A stretch of DNA of 64,000 bases from the NCBI GenBank assembly GCA_963921425.1, contig OY992834.1:13456164-13520163 (forward strand), written 5' to 3'. Origin of the DNA: Dryas octopetala (lineage: Eukaryota > Streptophyta > Magnoliopsida > Rosales > Rosaceae). This document shows positions 22,204-34,200 of this stretch, piece after piece. Every line of letters starts with the position of its first letter. The stretch's first letter is position 1. The notes under the pieces were generated by a model. The model had not been told where the DNA came from and searched no databases. It saw only the letters and a program-made list of their open reading frames with translations. A program made the translations under genes and the position numbers.

Positions 22204-22450
22204 TGTTATAGAATAAAGAGAAATGTAAAGAGAACATAAGAAAGAATTAGGGAGGAATCAGAGTGTATTTCTCATTCACATAAGGCCTCTATTTATAGGC
22301 TCTTGGATGACCTGAGATAGACCCTTAAGGTCTCCTATTTTACAATGAATTGGACTCCTCATAATTATCTATACAATTGCTCTAGATAATACATGAGATA
22401 AATATTGAACATGATAATGGACAGCCACATAATTAATGATATTTACAACA
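22204..22450 (-). repeat. 3' LTR of the non-autonomous retrotransposon
   Basis: Direct copy of 27997-28243. Contains the minus-strand TATA box CTATAAATAGAGG near 22285-22297. Confidence 0.92.
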
Positions 22451-22482
22451 CTCCCCCTTGGATGTCCATTGAATATGATAGT

Positions 22483-22895
22483 TGCCTCATTAAAAACCTT
22501 ACTAGCCAAAACCCTATGGGAAAAAGACTAGCTAAGGAAAAGAGTACAATCTTCATGTGTTTCTGAAATATATGATGGGCGCACGACACTGCCTCATTAA
22601 AACCTTGTCAGGAAAACCCAATGGGACAAAAACCTTGGACGAAGGAAAAAGAGTACAATGTTTGATGGCACGCTCCCCCTGATATTGATATATTTCTCCA
22701 ATCAGTGAATGTTGTCTCGTTAAAACCTTGCTTTGAAAAACCCAATGGGCCAAAACCAAAGCGAAGGAAAAAGAGTGCAACTTTTACAATATCACTGATA
22801 CAATGTTGGATGCGCTTTGCCTCATTAAAACCTTGCTAGGAAAAACCCGATGGGACAAAAACCTAGTCGAAGGGAAAATAGTACAACACACAAAA
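22483..22895 (-). repeat. Four imperfect 105-122 bp repeats next to the polypurine tract
   Basis: Units start at 22483, 22591, 22713 and 22818 with (G)CCTCATTAAAACCTT, continue with AAAACCC.ATGGGACAAAAAC and end with GAAGGAAAAAGAGTACAA. Polypurine-like GGGGGAG (minus) recurs near 22455, 22675 and 22910, so the polypurine region has been duplicated with the repeats. Similar phrases precede the 3' LTR in other plant copia elements. Confidence 0.75.
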
Positions 22896-23439
22896 TGGTT
22901 GGATGCTCCCCCTGATAACAACAAGCTTTAATTTGACTGGCTCAATAATCCCGCAAATAATGGTATCTCACATCTCATCTTCTAAAGAGTGGAGTTTGAC
23001 AATGCCTGTATGAACATGGCTTCCATACTATCAGGGGATATATGTTTGTCATCATATGTTGAAATCCTGTTGAGATTGGAGCAATACAAACAAAATATAA
23101 TTCCACTAAATAAAGTGGTTAGAAACAATTATCTCTAAAAGAGATGAATTATTATGAAAATACTTTGAGTATTGGAAAAATTATATGACACAATCACCGA
23201 TGCTTATTCGGTCTACTGCATTGTGTTTAAGTTGAATAAGGCACATTAAGATATGGTGCTTCTGGACCAAAGATCTTTCTTACATCTTCCTTAGGAAGCA
23301 AGTAATCATTCTTAGTGCCAATAGATTGAATAACCGTTGGGTATAAGAATTTTACTAGTACAGTACTCGATCTGCAGCTCGAGACACTATTTCATTTCCC
23401 AAGGTTATTTATATCAAATCCAATATTCAAGCATTCAAT

Positions 23440-26400
23440 AATCTTATGAGCTCTTCAGGAGCCTAAATTAATTCATAACTTCTTTCAAAAGTTTGAAAAT
23501 GTTTCAACAATTTCCGAATTCGGGTTCTAATCAAAATACTCAATAAGGCAATTTTTGACCATATTCATAGTGTTAAAGTTGAGTACATACTTTGAGCTTC
23601 AGGCTCTTTCAATCCTTCTAGGATTTGCTTCAAGCACATAATATTTCATGGCACTTTCAATTTAGGATTTGACTTAGTAATTTGTCCTATATCTTGTAGG
23701 AAATCGCTTCTGGCAATATGCTTCAGGCATTTCATAATCTCTAAAGGTTTTCCCCATATGCAATGAACACATTAAATTTACCAAATTTGTTAGAATGTGG
23801 TTGCATCTATAACAGGAGAATATATAACCACAATCCCATATTTCTTTGGAGAAACCTTGTGCCATTATAAATAGTGATTTCACTCACTTTATTTCAAACA
23901 CTCTATAACCTTCAGGGTTAACATCTTTGGTGTCTGAACTATAAGTTCTCATTATTCCACGTTTATAATGATGTTCAATTCTACTGGAATTGCCTCTTTC
24001 CAGTTTGGCCAATCATTTAATTTTGTCGACATTTATAGTAAACGTAGTTCCACATTATTATAGCCCATGATGATTTTTAGTAGCTACCATAGACAAAACA
24101 CATCATCAATATATCAACGATCTCACAATTCTCATTTGCATGCTTTAGATATAAATATATATCTTTGTAATAGGTACACATGCCTCTTCAGGGGCTTTTA
24201 TAGTCTCTTCAGGGACTGTCATCTCTTCTAGGATGATTTGTGTACAGAATGTAGATCTTTAAATTTAATTAATTGGACTTGTGTGGACCATTTCATATAC
24301 TCTCCACTTCTGGGGAGCTAAACTTTGGAACCTATAGATTTGTCACACTTCAGGCGTGCAATAAACCATTTTCCGCCAAATTGATGGACTACCATGTTAG
24401 GACATCAATCCATGTTGACATATATAAAACTTCCATATGTGACTTTGCAGTTTTGTTGTATATATATGCATCTAGCTTTCAAATAAATGCATTCACTAGA
24501 TTTGCATTATCATTCATATTTCATTCCTATATTGAATGGTATGGAAAAGACTAGTATATGCATATTATACTATTTTCACGCCGTTCTTCAGGAACGGTCA
24601 TTTCTCTCCCTAACGGCGGGAAAATTTTCATAAGTGCATATATAAAGATCAATAGAGTGAGTAGTTATACAAACTCAAATGCTTATATAACTTCAGGTTA
24701 TATAAAGGCGAAACATAATTAGGTTTGCAATGCACATGTAGGTATATGAAACTTCTGGTTTCAAATAATGCTTCAAACATCTAACTTCATGTTATAATAA
24801 GAATCAATAAATTAATTATGAACAACTATGAACATATACGCCATATACGTTCTAAATTGAAGCTATGAAACTTTCAAGTTCATAAAAAACCATGAAACTT
24901 CAAGTTTCTATACAAAATATAAGCAGAACTTCGGGTTCATAAATCTTGTTAAAGTATAGAACTACAAGCTCATATGAATAAAGGTTTTCTGCTTAATCTA
25001 AACTTAATCAAGAACTTCAGGTTCATAAGAAAAATTATGGAGTTATGAAAAATTTGAGTTCTAAATCATGGAATGATAGATCAAAGAACTTCTAGTTCAA
25101 TTTGATTCTATAACATAGAGCATGAAAATCAAGGAACTTCAGGTTCTGACTTGATTAAGTAATGCACATTGAACTACAAATTTTAATCAATCATAAGAAC
25201 ATTAAGTTCTATCGCATCTCCAATTTTCATCCACTTCTGATATGGAAACAAAAAATCAAAGAACTTCAGGTTCTTATTTGACTGTTTAATGCATAAACTT
25301 CAAATGTCTCAGGTTTTGAGTAAAACTAAGGAATAAGGAATTTCACGTTGTATACATTAGAATATTAATTTCTTTATAAGTTTGATTTCTCCATTCCGTG
25401 ATAGGAGGTATAAATACAGTATAGATCAAAGATCGATTTAGAACTTCAGGTTCTATATAAAGAAAATGACATAGTCAATTAGTGTACACAAGAAATATAA
25501 TTATGTACAACATCTAAATTTATAGAATTGAACTTCTGGTTCAATCAATATTGACAAAATACCAATAATATGTTCCTATGTATTCCCAAAACCTCGAATT
25601 TGGAGTAAGTTAGAACTTCGGGTTCTAAATATTTGCTCCTCAAAAGTCATAACATGAACATCATGTCCATTTTAATATTTTCTGAAACTTCAGGTTTCAG
25701 ATTTAAAACATGGACTTAAATTTAATTTTAAACTTCTGAGTCTAAAATGTTTGAGTTTTGAACTTCATGTTCATATATATTTAGACTTTCAGTCCTTATT
25801 TTTTTTATGTATGTACTATGTTAGAACTTCTGGTTCTTAACAAGATTCATATATTTTGAACTTCAGGCCAAAATAAATTGCTCAAAACTTCAGGTTGAGG
25901 CTGCATTAATTAGAATTTCAAGTTCAAAATGATATCTATATTCGAAGCTTCAGGTTCGATGTTTAGGACTACAGGTCCATATAAAAAGAATGATGAAATT
26001 CTGCATAACTAAGAATTAAAATAAGGAAATAAACAGAACGATTAAATTAAAGTAGAAATTGTAAAACATTGCATTAAAATAGGCTATGGAAACTTCTAGT
26101 TCCAATAAAATGAATCAACAAACTTCGGGTCATGATATGTATATAGAGATTGAGAAACTTCAGGTTCTCATTTAGTTACACGATTGGATAAAGATTGAAG
26201 AACTTCGAGTCTTTATTATATATAATAAAAACAAGACACTTCAAGATTATGATTTGATCACATGATAAGAACCAAAGAATTTAGGGTCCTCATAAAAATA
26301 GAAGAACTTCAAATCTTCGTATGATAAAATGATTAATCAAAATTAAGGAGCTTCAGGTCCTAATATAATATGTGATAATCGTCGTGTATATAATATATAA

Positions 26401-26970
26401 AGCAAAATTGGGTGCTCAACAATATCAAGACCTCAATGATCAAATATGTCATATTTGCACTATCATCGAACGTGTACTTCATTGCATATTGTTCCACTTT
26501 TGACCAATCATCATGAAACTTCAGGTTTCAATTGAGTCACGAAACTTCAGGTTTCGATTGGATCGTATGATAAGGAACTTCAGATCTTAATCTCATTTAT
26601 GTATGAAGAATCATATATTCAGTGCATAATAATATAGAATGGGTAGTGAAATATAAACATAATTAAAATAATACTGACATTAAAATTGCATAAGAAAATT
26701 CATATAATATAATCATATTAATTATGAAACTTCAGGTTCATAATATTATGATCCATAAACTGTAGGTCATCAGTTTTGATATATTCGAAACTTCGGGTTC
26801 GAAATTTTGGTACCCATTAGAACTATGGTTCTCAAAACTAGGTATTAGAAATTTAAGACTTTTGTATGGATCAAGGAACTTCAGGTCCTTGTATGTTAAG
26901 TAATAAGGAACTTCAGGTCTTTATCTTATTTAATTATATAACATGCAATTGAGGAACTTCAGGCCCTCAA
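23440..26970 (-). repeat. Array of mini-hairpins with constant CTTCAGG loop and variable stems
   Basis: By hand I count about 25 exact CTTCAGG (minus: CCTGAAG) in 3.5 kb, plus many one-base variants (CTTCGGG, CTTCTGG, CTTCAAG). The bases flanking the core are reverse complements of each other but differ between copies. Stems (left / loop / right): TTATATAAC / TTCAG / GTTATATAA (24683-24705); TGAAAC / TTCAG / GTTTCA (26514-26530); CGAAAC / TTCAG / GTTTCG (26540-26556); CAAGGA / ACTTCAGG / TCCTTG (26872-26891); AATTGAGG / AACTTCAGGC / CCTCAATT (26947-26972). This is the main content of the retrotransposon interior. Function unknown. Confidence 0.85.
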
Positions 26971-27996
26971 TTTAATTTGATGATCGAAGAACTTATGGTC
27001 TTGATCACTTTTGTGATAATTAAGGATCAAGCAACAATTAATTCTGATATGGTTGTTAAATAACATAATAAGATAATAAGGTATCCAATTAATCAAATAG
27101 AAAAGGTAGTGCTCATCCTGATTAACGAGGAGGAAGTGATTAAATTAGGGCACCCATATTATTTACAAGAGTACACATATGAATAAAATAATGATACAAG
27201 CTAACAATCATAGCTTTCTAGTACTTTCCGATGAAATTATACATATGAAGGAAAGCTTTTAAGCTTTGCAGAATACCTCTTGTAAATAGCTGCATCCTAT
27301 ACTTGTAATCATCTAGATGCATCCTATACTTGTAATCATCTCAATTTAAGAATATACAAAAGTCAACAAAGAAATATAGATAAATATCAAATAAAGGATA
27401 TACGTGTATAGATCATAGCTTTATAGTATATATCCAAGAGATCGATATGCATAGAAAATGTATTACAAGTTAAGAAAATTCTTGAACTTGTAGATTAGAC
27501 AATACGACCCAATTAAAGATAAATTGTCTTTCATCAAGGGTGAGAAACGAGTCAATCGATCCCATTCAAATAGAGAACCATATAGGATATATAGTATGTG
27601 ATTATAATTATATCACATGCCATTTAAAACCCCCGGTGCATTAAATGAAAGGAAGAGCAATATATGATTGGAATTGAAAAACTTCAGTCGAGTATGTATT
27701 ATATATAAATAGCATATATGTGCATATGATTTGTAATACTGAACACGAGATCAATCTTGGAGTAGAATTTAAATGTAATACCCACATCGCACAATCAAAG
27801 TTAAACATCGTTCAAGTTGTGCATATCTTGGTGGGTTTGCATAATCAAATAAGAAAGAGAATCTACATATCAAACTGCAAGCTTATGAAATAAAATAAAT
27901 CTCTAGAACAAGAGTATTGGACATTAGCAACTAGGTTGCTCCATATGACTCTTAGTATAAAAGAATAGAATATAAGAGACTTTCGTGCTGATAACG

Positions 27997-28243
27997 TGTT
28001 ATAGAATAAAGAGAAATGTAAAGAGAACATAAGAAAGAATTAGGGAGGAATCAGAGTGTATTTCTCATTCACATAAGGCCTCTATTTATAGGCTCTTGGA
28101 TGACCTGAGACAGACCCTTAAGGTCTCTTATTTTACAATGAATTGGACTCCTCATAATTATCTATACAATTGCTCTAGATAATACATGAGATAAATATTG
28201 AACATGATAATGGACAGCCACATAATTAATGATATTTACAACA
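27997..28243 (-). repeat. 5' LTR of the non-autonomous retrotransposon
   Basis: Same length and ends as the left LTR. Transcription would start here on the minus strand and run leftward; the primer-site-like sequence follows immediately at 27996. Confidence 0.92.
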
Positions 28244-28255
28244 CCAATACATTTA

Positions 28256-28638
28256 TTTGCTTTGAGTCTTAGAATGGGAAATAATTAAGGCAAAAGGCAC
28301 AAAACATCCAGACAGCCACAACTCAAAATGAGAAAAGTCCAAAGGGGTAGAAGAAAATGAAAAATGACAGAGATCTGGAATGTGTTAGGGACAAAAGGAA
28401 GAGATGCTATTTAGTCATCATCGTTTCATGGGTTTCTTTAGCGAACAAAATGCACATACACACAAAGCATTTAGAATTCAACATAGGAAGTGGTAAAAGC
28501 AGATTCGAGAAATAGCAGGGAAGCCAGAACTGCATTTCCATTCATTATGTTTATTTTACAGAAAGTAAAACCTCCACAGAACACAGGTCCATTCACAAAG
28601 TATTACTTAGTTCTATTAATACAGGAATTTCTTGCAGC
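28256..28638 (-). other. Probable 3' UTR of the minus-strand gene
   Basis: Follows the stop codon at 28639. AATAAA on the minus strand at 28550-28555 could be the polyadenylation signal. Confidence 0.4.
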
Positions 28639-28913
28639 CTACTTCTTAAGTTCTCCCATGGTAACAGGTAAGCCTCCAAATTCTGGTGACTGCTGATAGG
28701 AAATGGAGATCAGCTCAGACCTGAACTTCTCTTCACCATCAGAATCTATTTTTTTAACCAGAGTTTCACCATTCAACTTTTCAGAAGAGAGTTTTGAAGT
28801 GAGAACCTGATCTGGTTCACAGTAAGAAATGGCAATAAGCGACTCACGAGTCACTTCCTCAGGAGCCTCCTTGCCACGTCCTCTTTTATCCATAAAATGT
28901 TGATCTGCTTGGT
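28639..28913 (-). CDS. Last coding exon of an unrecognised gene
   Basis: Seen: an acceptor (TGCAG|ACC at 28914) opens a frame of about 91 codons ending in TAG at 28639-28641. The peptide is hydrophilic, with DKRGRGKEAPEEVTRESLIA and, near the end, EEKFRSELISISYQQSPEFG followed by LPVTMGELKK. It has two similar phrases (SLIAISYCEPDQ and ELISISYQQSPE), suggesting a short internal repeat. I do not recognise the family. Clean codon structure, a splice acceptor and a polyadenylation signal support a real gene. Earlier exons should lie to the right (minus strand upstream), between 29000 and the gap at 30489; I could not identify them. Confidence 0.5.
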
Positions 28914-29022
28914 CTGCATGTATCCAAACATACAATATTAACCGGAAATAATATGAAAATAGTGACAGGAAAACTAGATTAGAAATAAGAATACAGCTAC
29001 CATACCAATCATCCACAAACAA

Positions 29023-30488
29023 GTTCCAAATGATCTCAATTAGTAGATAGAGGCAAAATGGTCGTAAAGTTGTTCATTTTACAATTGAACTGCATCCTCA
29101 TACACCAACCAAAAACAGAGAAAGAAAAAGAAAATTATTGAAAGGGTAATTTCCGTGAAACTTCAAGTATTTTTTTATTTTCTTGAGATATACACACCAC
29201 TTCAGTAATCTGGGCTTCAATAAATCATATGCAATTATAAGTGTTTTACAGTCACCGAAGTTCATGATATGGCAAAATAACAAAATGCAGATAAACTATT
29301 ACATCTATAATATGACATCAGTATTGCACAAGAATTTTAGACAGTGAATTAGGCACTGCATCCTAAAACCAAGAATTATTTCTCAGCTTGACACCATTCA
29401 TGCATTGAAGGGTCCTGCTGACAAGTATAACAGAACAGGAAATAGAATCATACAAATATAAATAGAATACAACAAAAATCAACCTTGACATATGACATCT
29501 TAGTTTATGACTACAGCTGTAACTCCTATAATATGTTCAAGATATCATCGTAAGTCTGGTTTGTGTATGTTTGATAAAGGTCTGTTCCCAACTGTTTTTG
29601 GGTTACTCTCTAAAAATTAGTAGTTTATAAGTCATAAGAATGTCTCATGACTTAAGTAATGGTTCAGGCCATCCAAGTTCCCCTTAGCTCTCTATGGTTC
29701 TACTAACCAATTGTTGAGTACATTGGAATTAACTCAAAATCAATGTACTCAACAAGAGGGAAGTGATAAAATTCTTCATCAACATCAACTCGATAACCAA
29801 CATCTTCTTTTCTAGCCAATGATATAACCAGAACCATTATTTCTGGAAAACCCTTTGAAATTTATGGAAGTAGATATCAATAGTGCATCCGACATCACAA
29901 AGCTGATAAACAAAAATCTCTAACACCCCACCATCTTATACCAAAACTTTGGGTAAAACAATGTTATCACCCTCTCAAACACCGATATCTCTGCTAGTGC
30001 TTTGTGCCACAACATCATCCTGTCGTAACGACCACTATAACAACCATTACCACCGATGCATGAACCTCATAGCCACAATCAACACTCTTCCACTGAATTC
30101 AATAAATCCAGCCAAACTATGGTCACCAAATAACAGTAATACCCTAGTTATTTGCATTGCCACAGGAACACTCCACATAACACATCCCAATGATCGAGGC
30201 ATACCTCATGGTTTAAGAAATCACACCTAAAACTATAAAAACTGGCCAGGAAGACGGATATATATATATATATATATTTTTTTTGGGGTCAAGCAGGAAG
30301 ACAGATACAGCTTTCATAAAATTGTCACATATCACATAAAACACAGAGCCAAAAAATGAATTTAAAATTTCTTAGCACAAACAGCAACCATAAAAGGTAG
30401 AAGATATACTTGAGCACCATGTACAAAAAGGGCAAAACCCATTTCTCCACAAACAAATATATATGATCTTCAAGCTTACATACCATCT
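29023..30488. other. Non-coding DNA between the minus gene and the gap
   Basis: Probably introns of the minus-strand gene. The frame 29949-30230 (+) has no recognisable domain. An AT microsatellite lies at 30258-30279. Confidence 0.4.
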
Positions 30489-30688
30489 NNNNNNNNNNNN
30501 NNNNNNNNNNNNNNNNNNNNNNNNNNNNNNNNNNNNNNNNNNNNNNNNNNNNNNNNNNNNNNNNNNNNNNNNNNNNNNNNNNNNNNNNNNNNNNNNNNNN
30601 NNNNNNNNNNNNNNNNNNNNNNNNNNNNNNNNNNNNNNNNNNNNNNNNNNNNNNNNNNNNNNNNNNNNNNNNNNNNNNNNNNNNNNNN
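30489..30688. other. Assembly gap (200 N)
   Basis: Exactly 200 N, a conventional placeholder, so the true length is unknown. It lies where the 5' exon(s) of the SIN2-like gene and possibly upstream exons of the minus-strand gene are expected. Confidence 0.99.
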
Positions 30689-31278
30689 GTTAGGTCTTTA
30701 ATGTGTAGAAAATGGGTGCAGCAAGGTATTGGCTTTCGGGTTTCCTTAATTTGGTTGAGAATAAAGGTTTCTTTTTCTTTTTTGTTTAAACCTCAGAATT
30801 TTATACAAATTTTTCGAGCTAACTGATGTAAAGTTTTGCCATCACTTCACTATCATTTTTAACTTTTTGTATGTAGAGCGCTAATATTTTGTCAAAGCTG
30901 TCATTCATCACTTGGTTTTTATTTAATATATATGCTCTTGTTTCCTATAGTAATTTATTTAGGGATGGATATGGTTGTGATTCATTACTGTGGAGTGGAG
31001 GAAGATATGGCTTTGCTTACCTTTGAAATTTATATGTTCTAATGGATTTCTTTTTCAAAGTAAATTGTTCAAGGGAAAAATTGGCTTGAACTATTCTCCA
31101 AAAAGAAAAAACGATTGTTTGAAATCATAAATGAAAGGAATTATATGTCTCGTTTATAAAATGCTAATTCAACAGACAACTTCATTTTATATCTTTACTG
31201 TTGCTCTTTTCTGTTTATAATTGAGTTGCACAAACTATGATCTGAAGGATGTTAATAATTTACTTATACCACGTTTAG

Positions 31279-34200
31279 ATTCCAATGTCATCGGAGTATA
31301 AGCAACTGGGGAACTGTACATCCTCATCAAAGCGAATTATAGTGATGAACAAGATGGACCTTGCAAATCATTCCCAACTGAAGGTGTGCATTTTTTCAAG
31401 CATGTAGTATTAAAAGTTTGGTTAATCTTATGTGAACTAGCATTGAAATGCCTTTTAATGGTGAAGGAGCTGGTAAATTAGCATAAAATTCAGAAATATT
31501 TGATGTTTTTTCTTTTCTTTTATTTTTTTGAGATCTGGAGAAATTACATAGACCTCCTGTTACAGTTGCATAATATTTGCAACTTGCAAGGGTACATGGC
31601 ACTGACAGTCTTTCAGATTTAACAAGGGAATGACGCTTACCAAAGAGGGTTTAATCGAGTGGTCAGACACATGATTTGCTCCCATGTGGTCTGGGGTTCA
31701 ATTCCTCAAAGGTTCCTATCTAGCTATTTGCTAGAGTGTCCTGCCACCCAAAGATTGTAGGGTTCGGCAGGGGCCCCCATTTTTGAAGCCGGGTCTGCTT
31801 GGGGGATTTTTGGTTATAAAAAAAAAATAAAAAAATAAAAAACAAAAAACAAAAAACAAAAAACAAAACAAAACAAAACAAAACAAGGGAATCACACTTA
31901 ACATTTGGCTCCATAAACACCCACCCCACTAAGCCATGATTGGTAATGGCTGCTCTGTTAGGGAGGGTTTTAATTTAGTGGCAATGTAATTGAGTCTAAT
32001 ATATATTGTGCTTTTGTTCCCTTATGTTTTCTGCTCTTTTTTCTGGATGCCAAATATTAATCAAGCACTTAGATTAAATAAAGAGATAATTCTGGAATAT
32101 AAGTAGGCACATGATGATTACATCATTAGGTTCTCTGTCATTTGTGGTGATAGTGATTTATTAGAAGGGGAATACAACTTTGTGTCATGTGCACAAAGAA
32201 GTTAGCAGACCACCTTTCATTTTGCTAATATGGAAGGGTATCTTTTTAATTTCACCAAAACTTATGAGGGAGAGGTCTACACTTTACTTTCTTTCTTCTT
32301 CTTTTTATCTCTAATAGTTTTTTACTTTTCTTCAAGATGTAAAATGTGTTCTTAACTGTGGAATTACTGGAGGTGCACTGTTTTTGTCTAGAATTTTGGA
32401 ATCTTATGCTTTAGGAACAAGAGTATTGGTTGTGACATGAAATCTTATGCTTTTGGAAGATAGGGAATACATCACTCTTATTTTTCATTAGATAAATCCA
32501 AGATACTGGAGTGCAATCTGGGACAAACCCCACACATCAGTATGAATGAGAGAGAAAGGAACATCACGTGTATTCAAAGTTTCAAACTCATTAGAAAACA
32601 ACGAAGGAATTAAATGATGCAAATAAATGTCCCAGTCTTCTATGCCCTAACCAAATCTCCTCTCCTGCTTTAGACTCATAGGTTCCTACTTGATGAGCAC
32701 AACCAGCCTCTACCTCATTTGACCCCTTTAGATCCAAGTAGTACAGACCCCTTCCCTCCCTACCAAGAACAATCGTCGCCTACATAAGAATATCCTGAGA
32801 AAGACAATGTGAGGGAAGAAAGGTGACACAACGATTGAAGGACTTATGAAGAGACAAAGAAGATGAAAGAGGAATAGAACCTTCCTCAAATACAGGGTAG
32901 AAAGACCGTTAGAAACCCTGAAATTATTTTTATGAGTTGTATAGGCAACAAACTGCTGTGGGTCATAGGTCATATGATTTGATACCCCTGAGTCAATTAT
33001 GCAAGGTTTATCACAAAGAGAGGAAGTAGTATTCAAGGAAACCCAAAATTACCTGTGTTGGCTAAAGAAGTAGAAGCATCAACCGAAGGACCTTTTTGAG
33101 CAGATTAGTCTACCTGAAAAGGCATGGAATCCCGTGGCTGGGTTATGAGCACGGCTTGGTGACTTGTAGAGGCATGATGAGCTTAAGGTCTGGAATTATC
33201 TCTCTTTTTGAGACACAAACTTCCCTTATTTTGAACAAACCATTCCGGATACCCATTCAACTTGAAGCAAGTCTCTCGGATATGATTAGTGCCATTATAG
33301 TAGGTGCATTTTCTGTTACCAGAATTCTTAGACTAGAGGGCACTGATGAAGGCCGAGAAGTAGCAGCAGTGGGAACCACTTGTGGAGGCCGAGAGTATGC
33401 AGCTATGATAGCAGGACCATCATGCATTGCCCCTGCTGACATAGTGGCTTGATGGAGCTCTTTGTGCACACATAGGCATATGCACTGCGAAGATTGGGAA
33501 GTGGATCTTGTGCCAATACTTGACCCCGAATGTGATCTAAACTAGGATATAGAGCAGCCAAAAATCATATACCCGATCATCTTCATTTGAGTTGCAGCAT
33601 CTTCTGCACACTTCATATTACCTGGGCAAAGATTGTCCAATTGCTGCCAAATAGTTTGAAGAGGCCAAAAAAAATTGAGTTACTGGCTTACCATTTTGGC
33701 GTGTGCATCGTAGCTCATAGAAATCTAGAAGCATCCTGGACATCAGAATAAGTTTGAGAAACAGCATCCCAAATGTCAAGTGTGGTAGGAAGACGAAGAA
33801 AGTAGCCCTAACAGCAGGAGTCATTGAATTAATTAGCCAATATTTAACCATGGCATTCTCTTCCACCCATGTGGAATAAGCAGCATCTTTTTCATCTGGT
33901 TGCTCCTTTTCCCCAGTTAAATACCCCAAATTGTTTTCCTTATGACATACCTTTCCATAACTCGCAACCAGGTAGAGTAGTTTGTCCCATTTAGCTTGTT
34001 AGCAGTTATCTCCATTGACATATTTTCATGTTGTACAGTCACATTTGAAGATATGGGAGGGGGGACCCATACTTCTTGGCTTTTAGATACTAAGAGAAAA
34101 GATGTGAAAATGATAATCAGCAGGAAAAAGATAAATCAGTGAAAAAGAAGAAAAACCACTCAACGTTGATGGCAGAAGTGACAGTGGCAGCAGCAGCGGA

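Larger units (their letters stand above)
22204..28243 (-). mobile_element. Non-autonomous LTR retrotransposon (no gag-pol)
   Basis: Two 247-base LTRs (22204-22450 and 27997-28243) differ at only about two sites and start TG and end CA. Both sides carry the 5-base duplication CCAAT (22199-22203, 28244-28248). Orientation is minus: on that strand the right LTR is followed by CGTTATCAGCACGAAAG (27996-27980), a primer-site-like sequence, and the left LTR is preceded by CCAAGGGGGAG, a polypurine tract. A TATA box (CTATAAATAGAGG on minus) lies in each LTR. The 5.5-kb interior has no gag, protease, integrase or RT; its longest frames are under 100 aa. It is filled with hairpin words (see 23440-26970). 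Few LTR differences imply recent insertion. Mobility would have to depend on another element. Copia affinity is inferred from primer site and 3' structure. Confidence 0.92.

Noticed and set aside
23440..26970. CRISPR-like array
   Set aside because: The constant part is only about 7 bases, spacing is irregular, and the flanks are self-complementary rather than unique spacers; the host is a plant.
30463..30693. Open frame across the N gap
   Set aside because: Almost all codons are N; an artefact of translating the gap.
31640..31700. tRNA gene
   Set aside because: A and B boxes are present but the cloverleaf is not, and an A-rich tail plus target duplications show a SINE.
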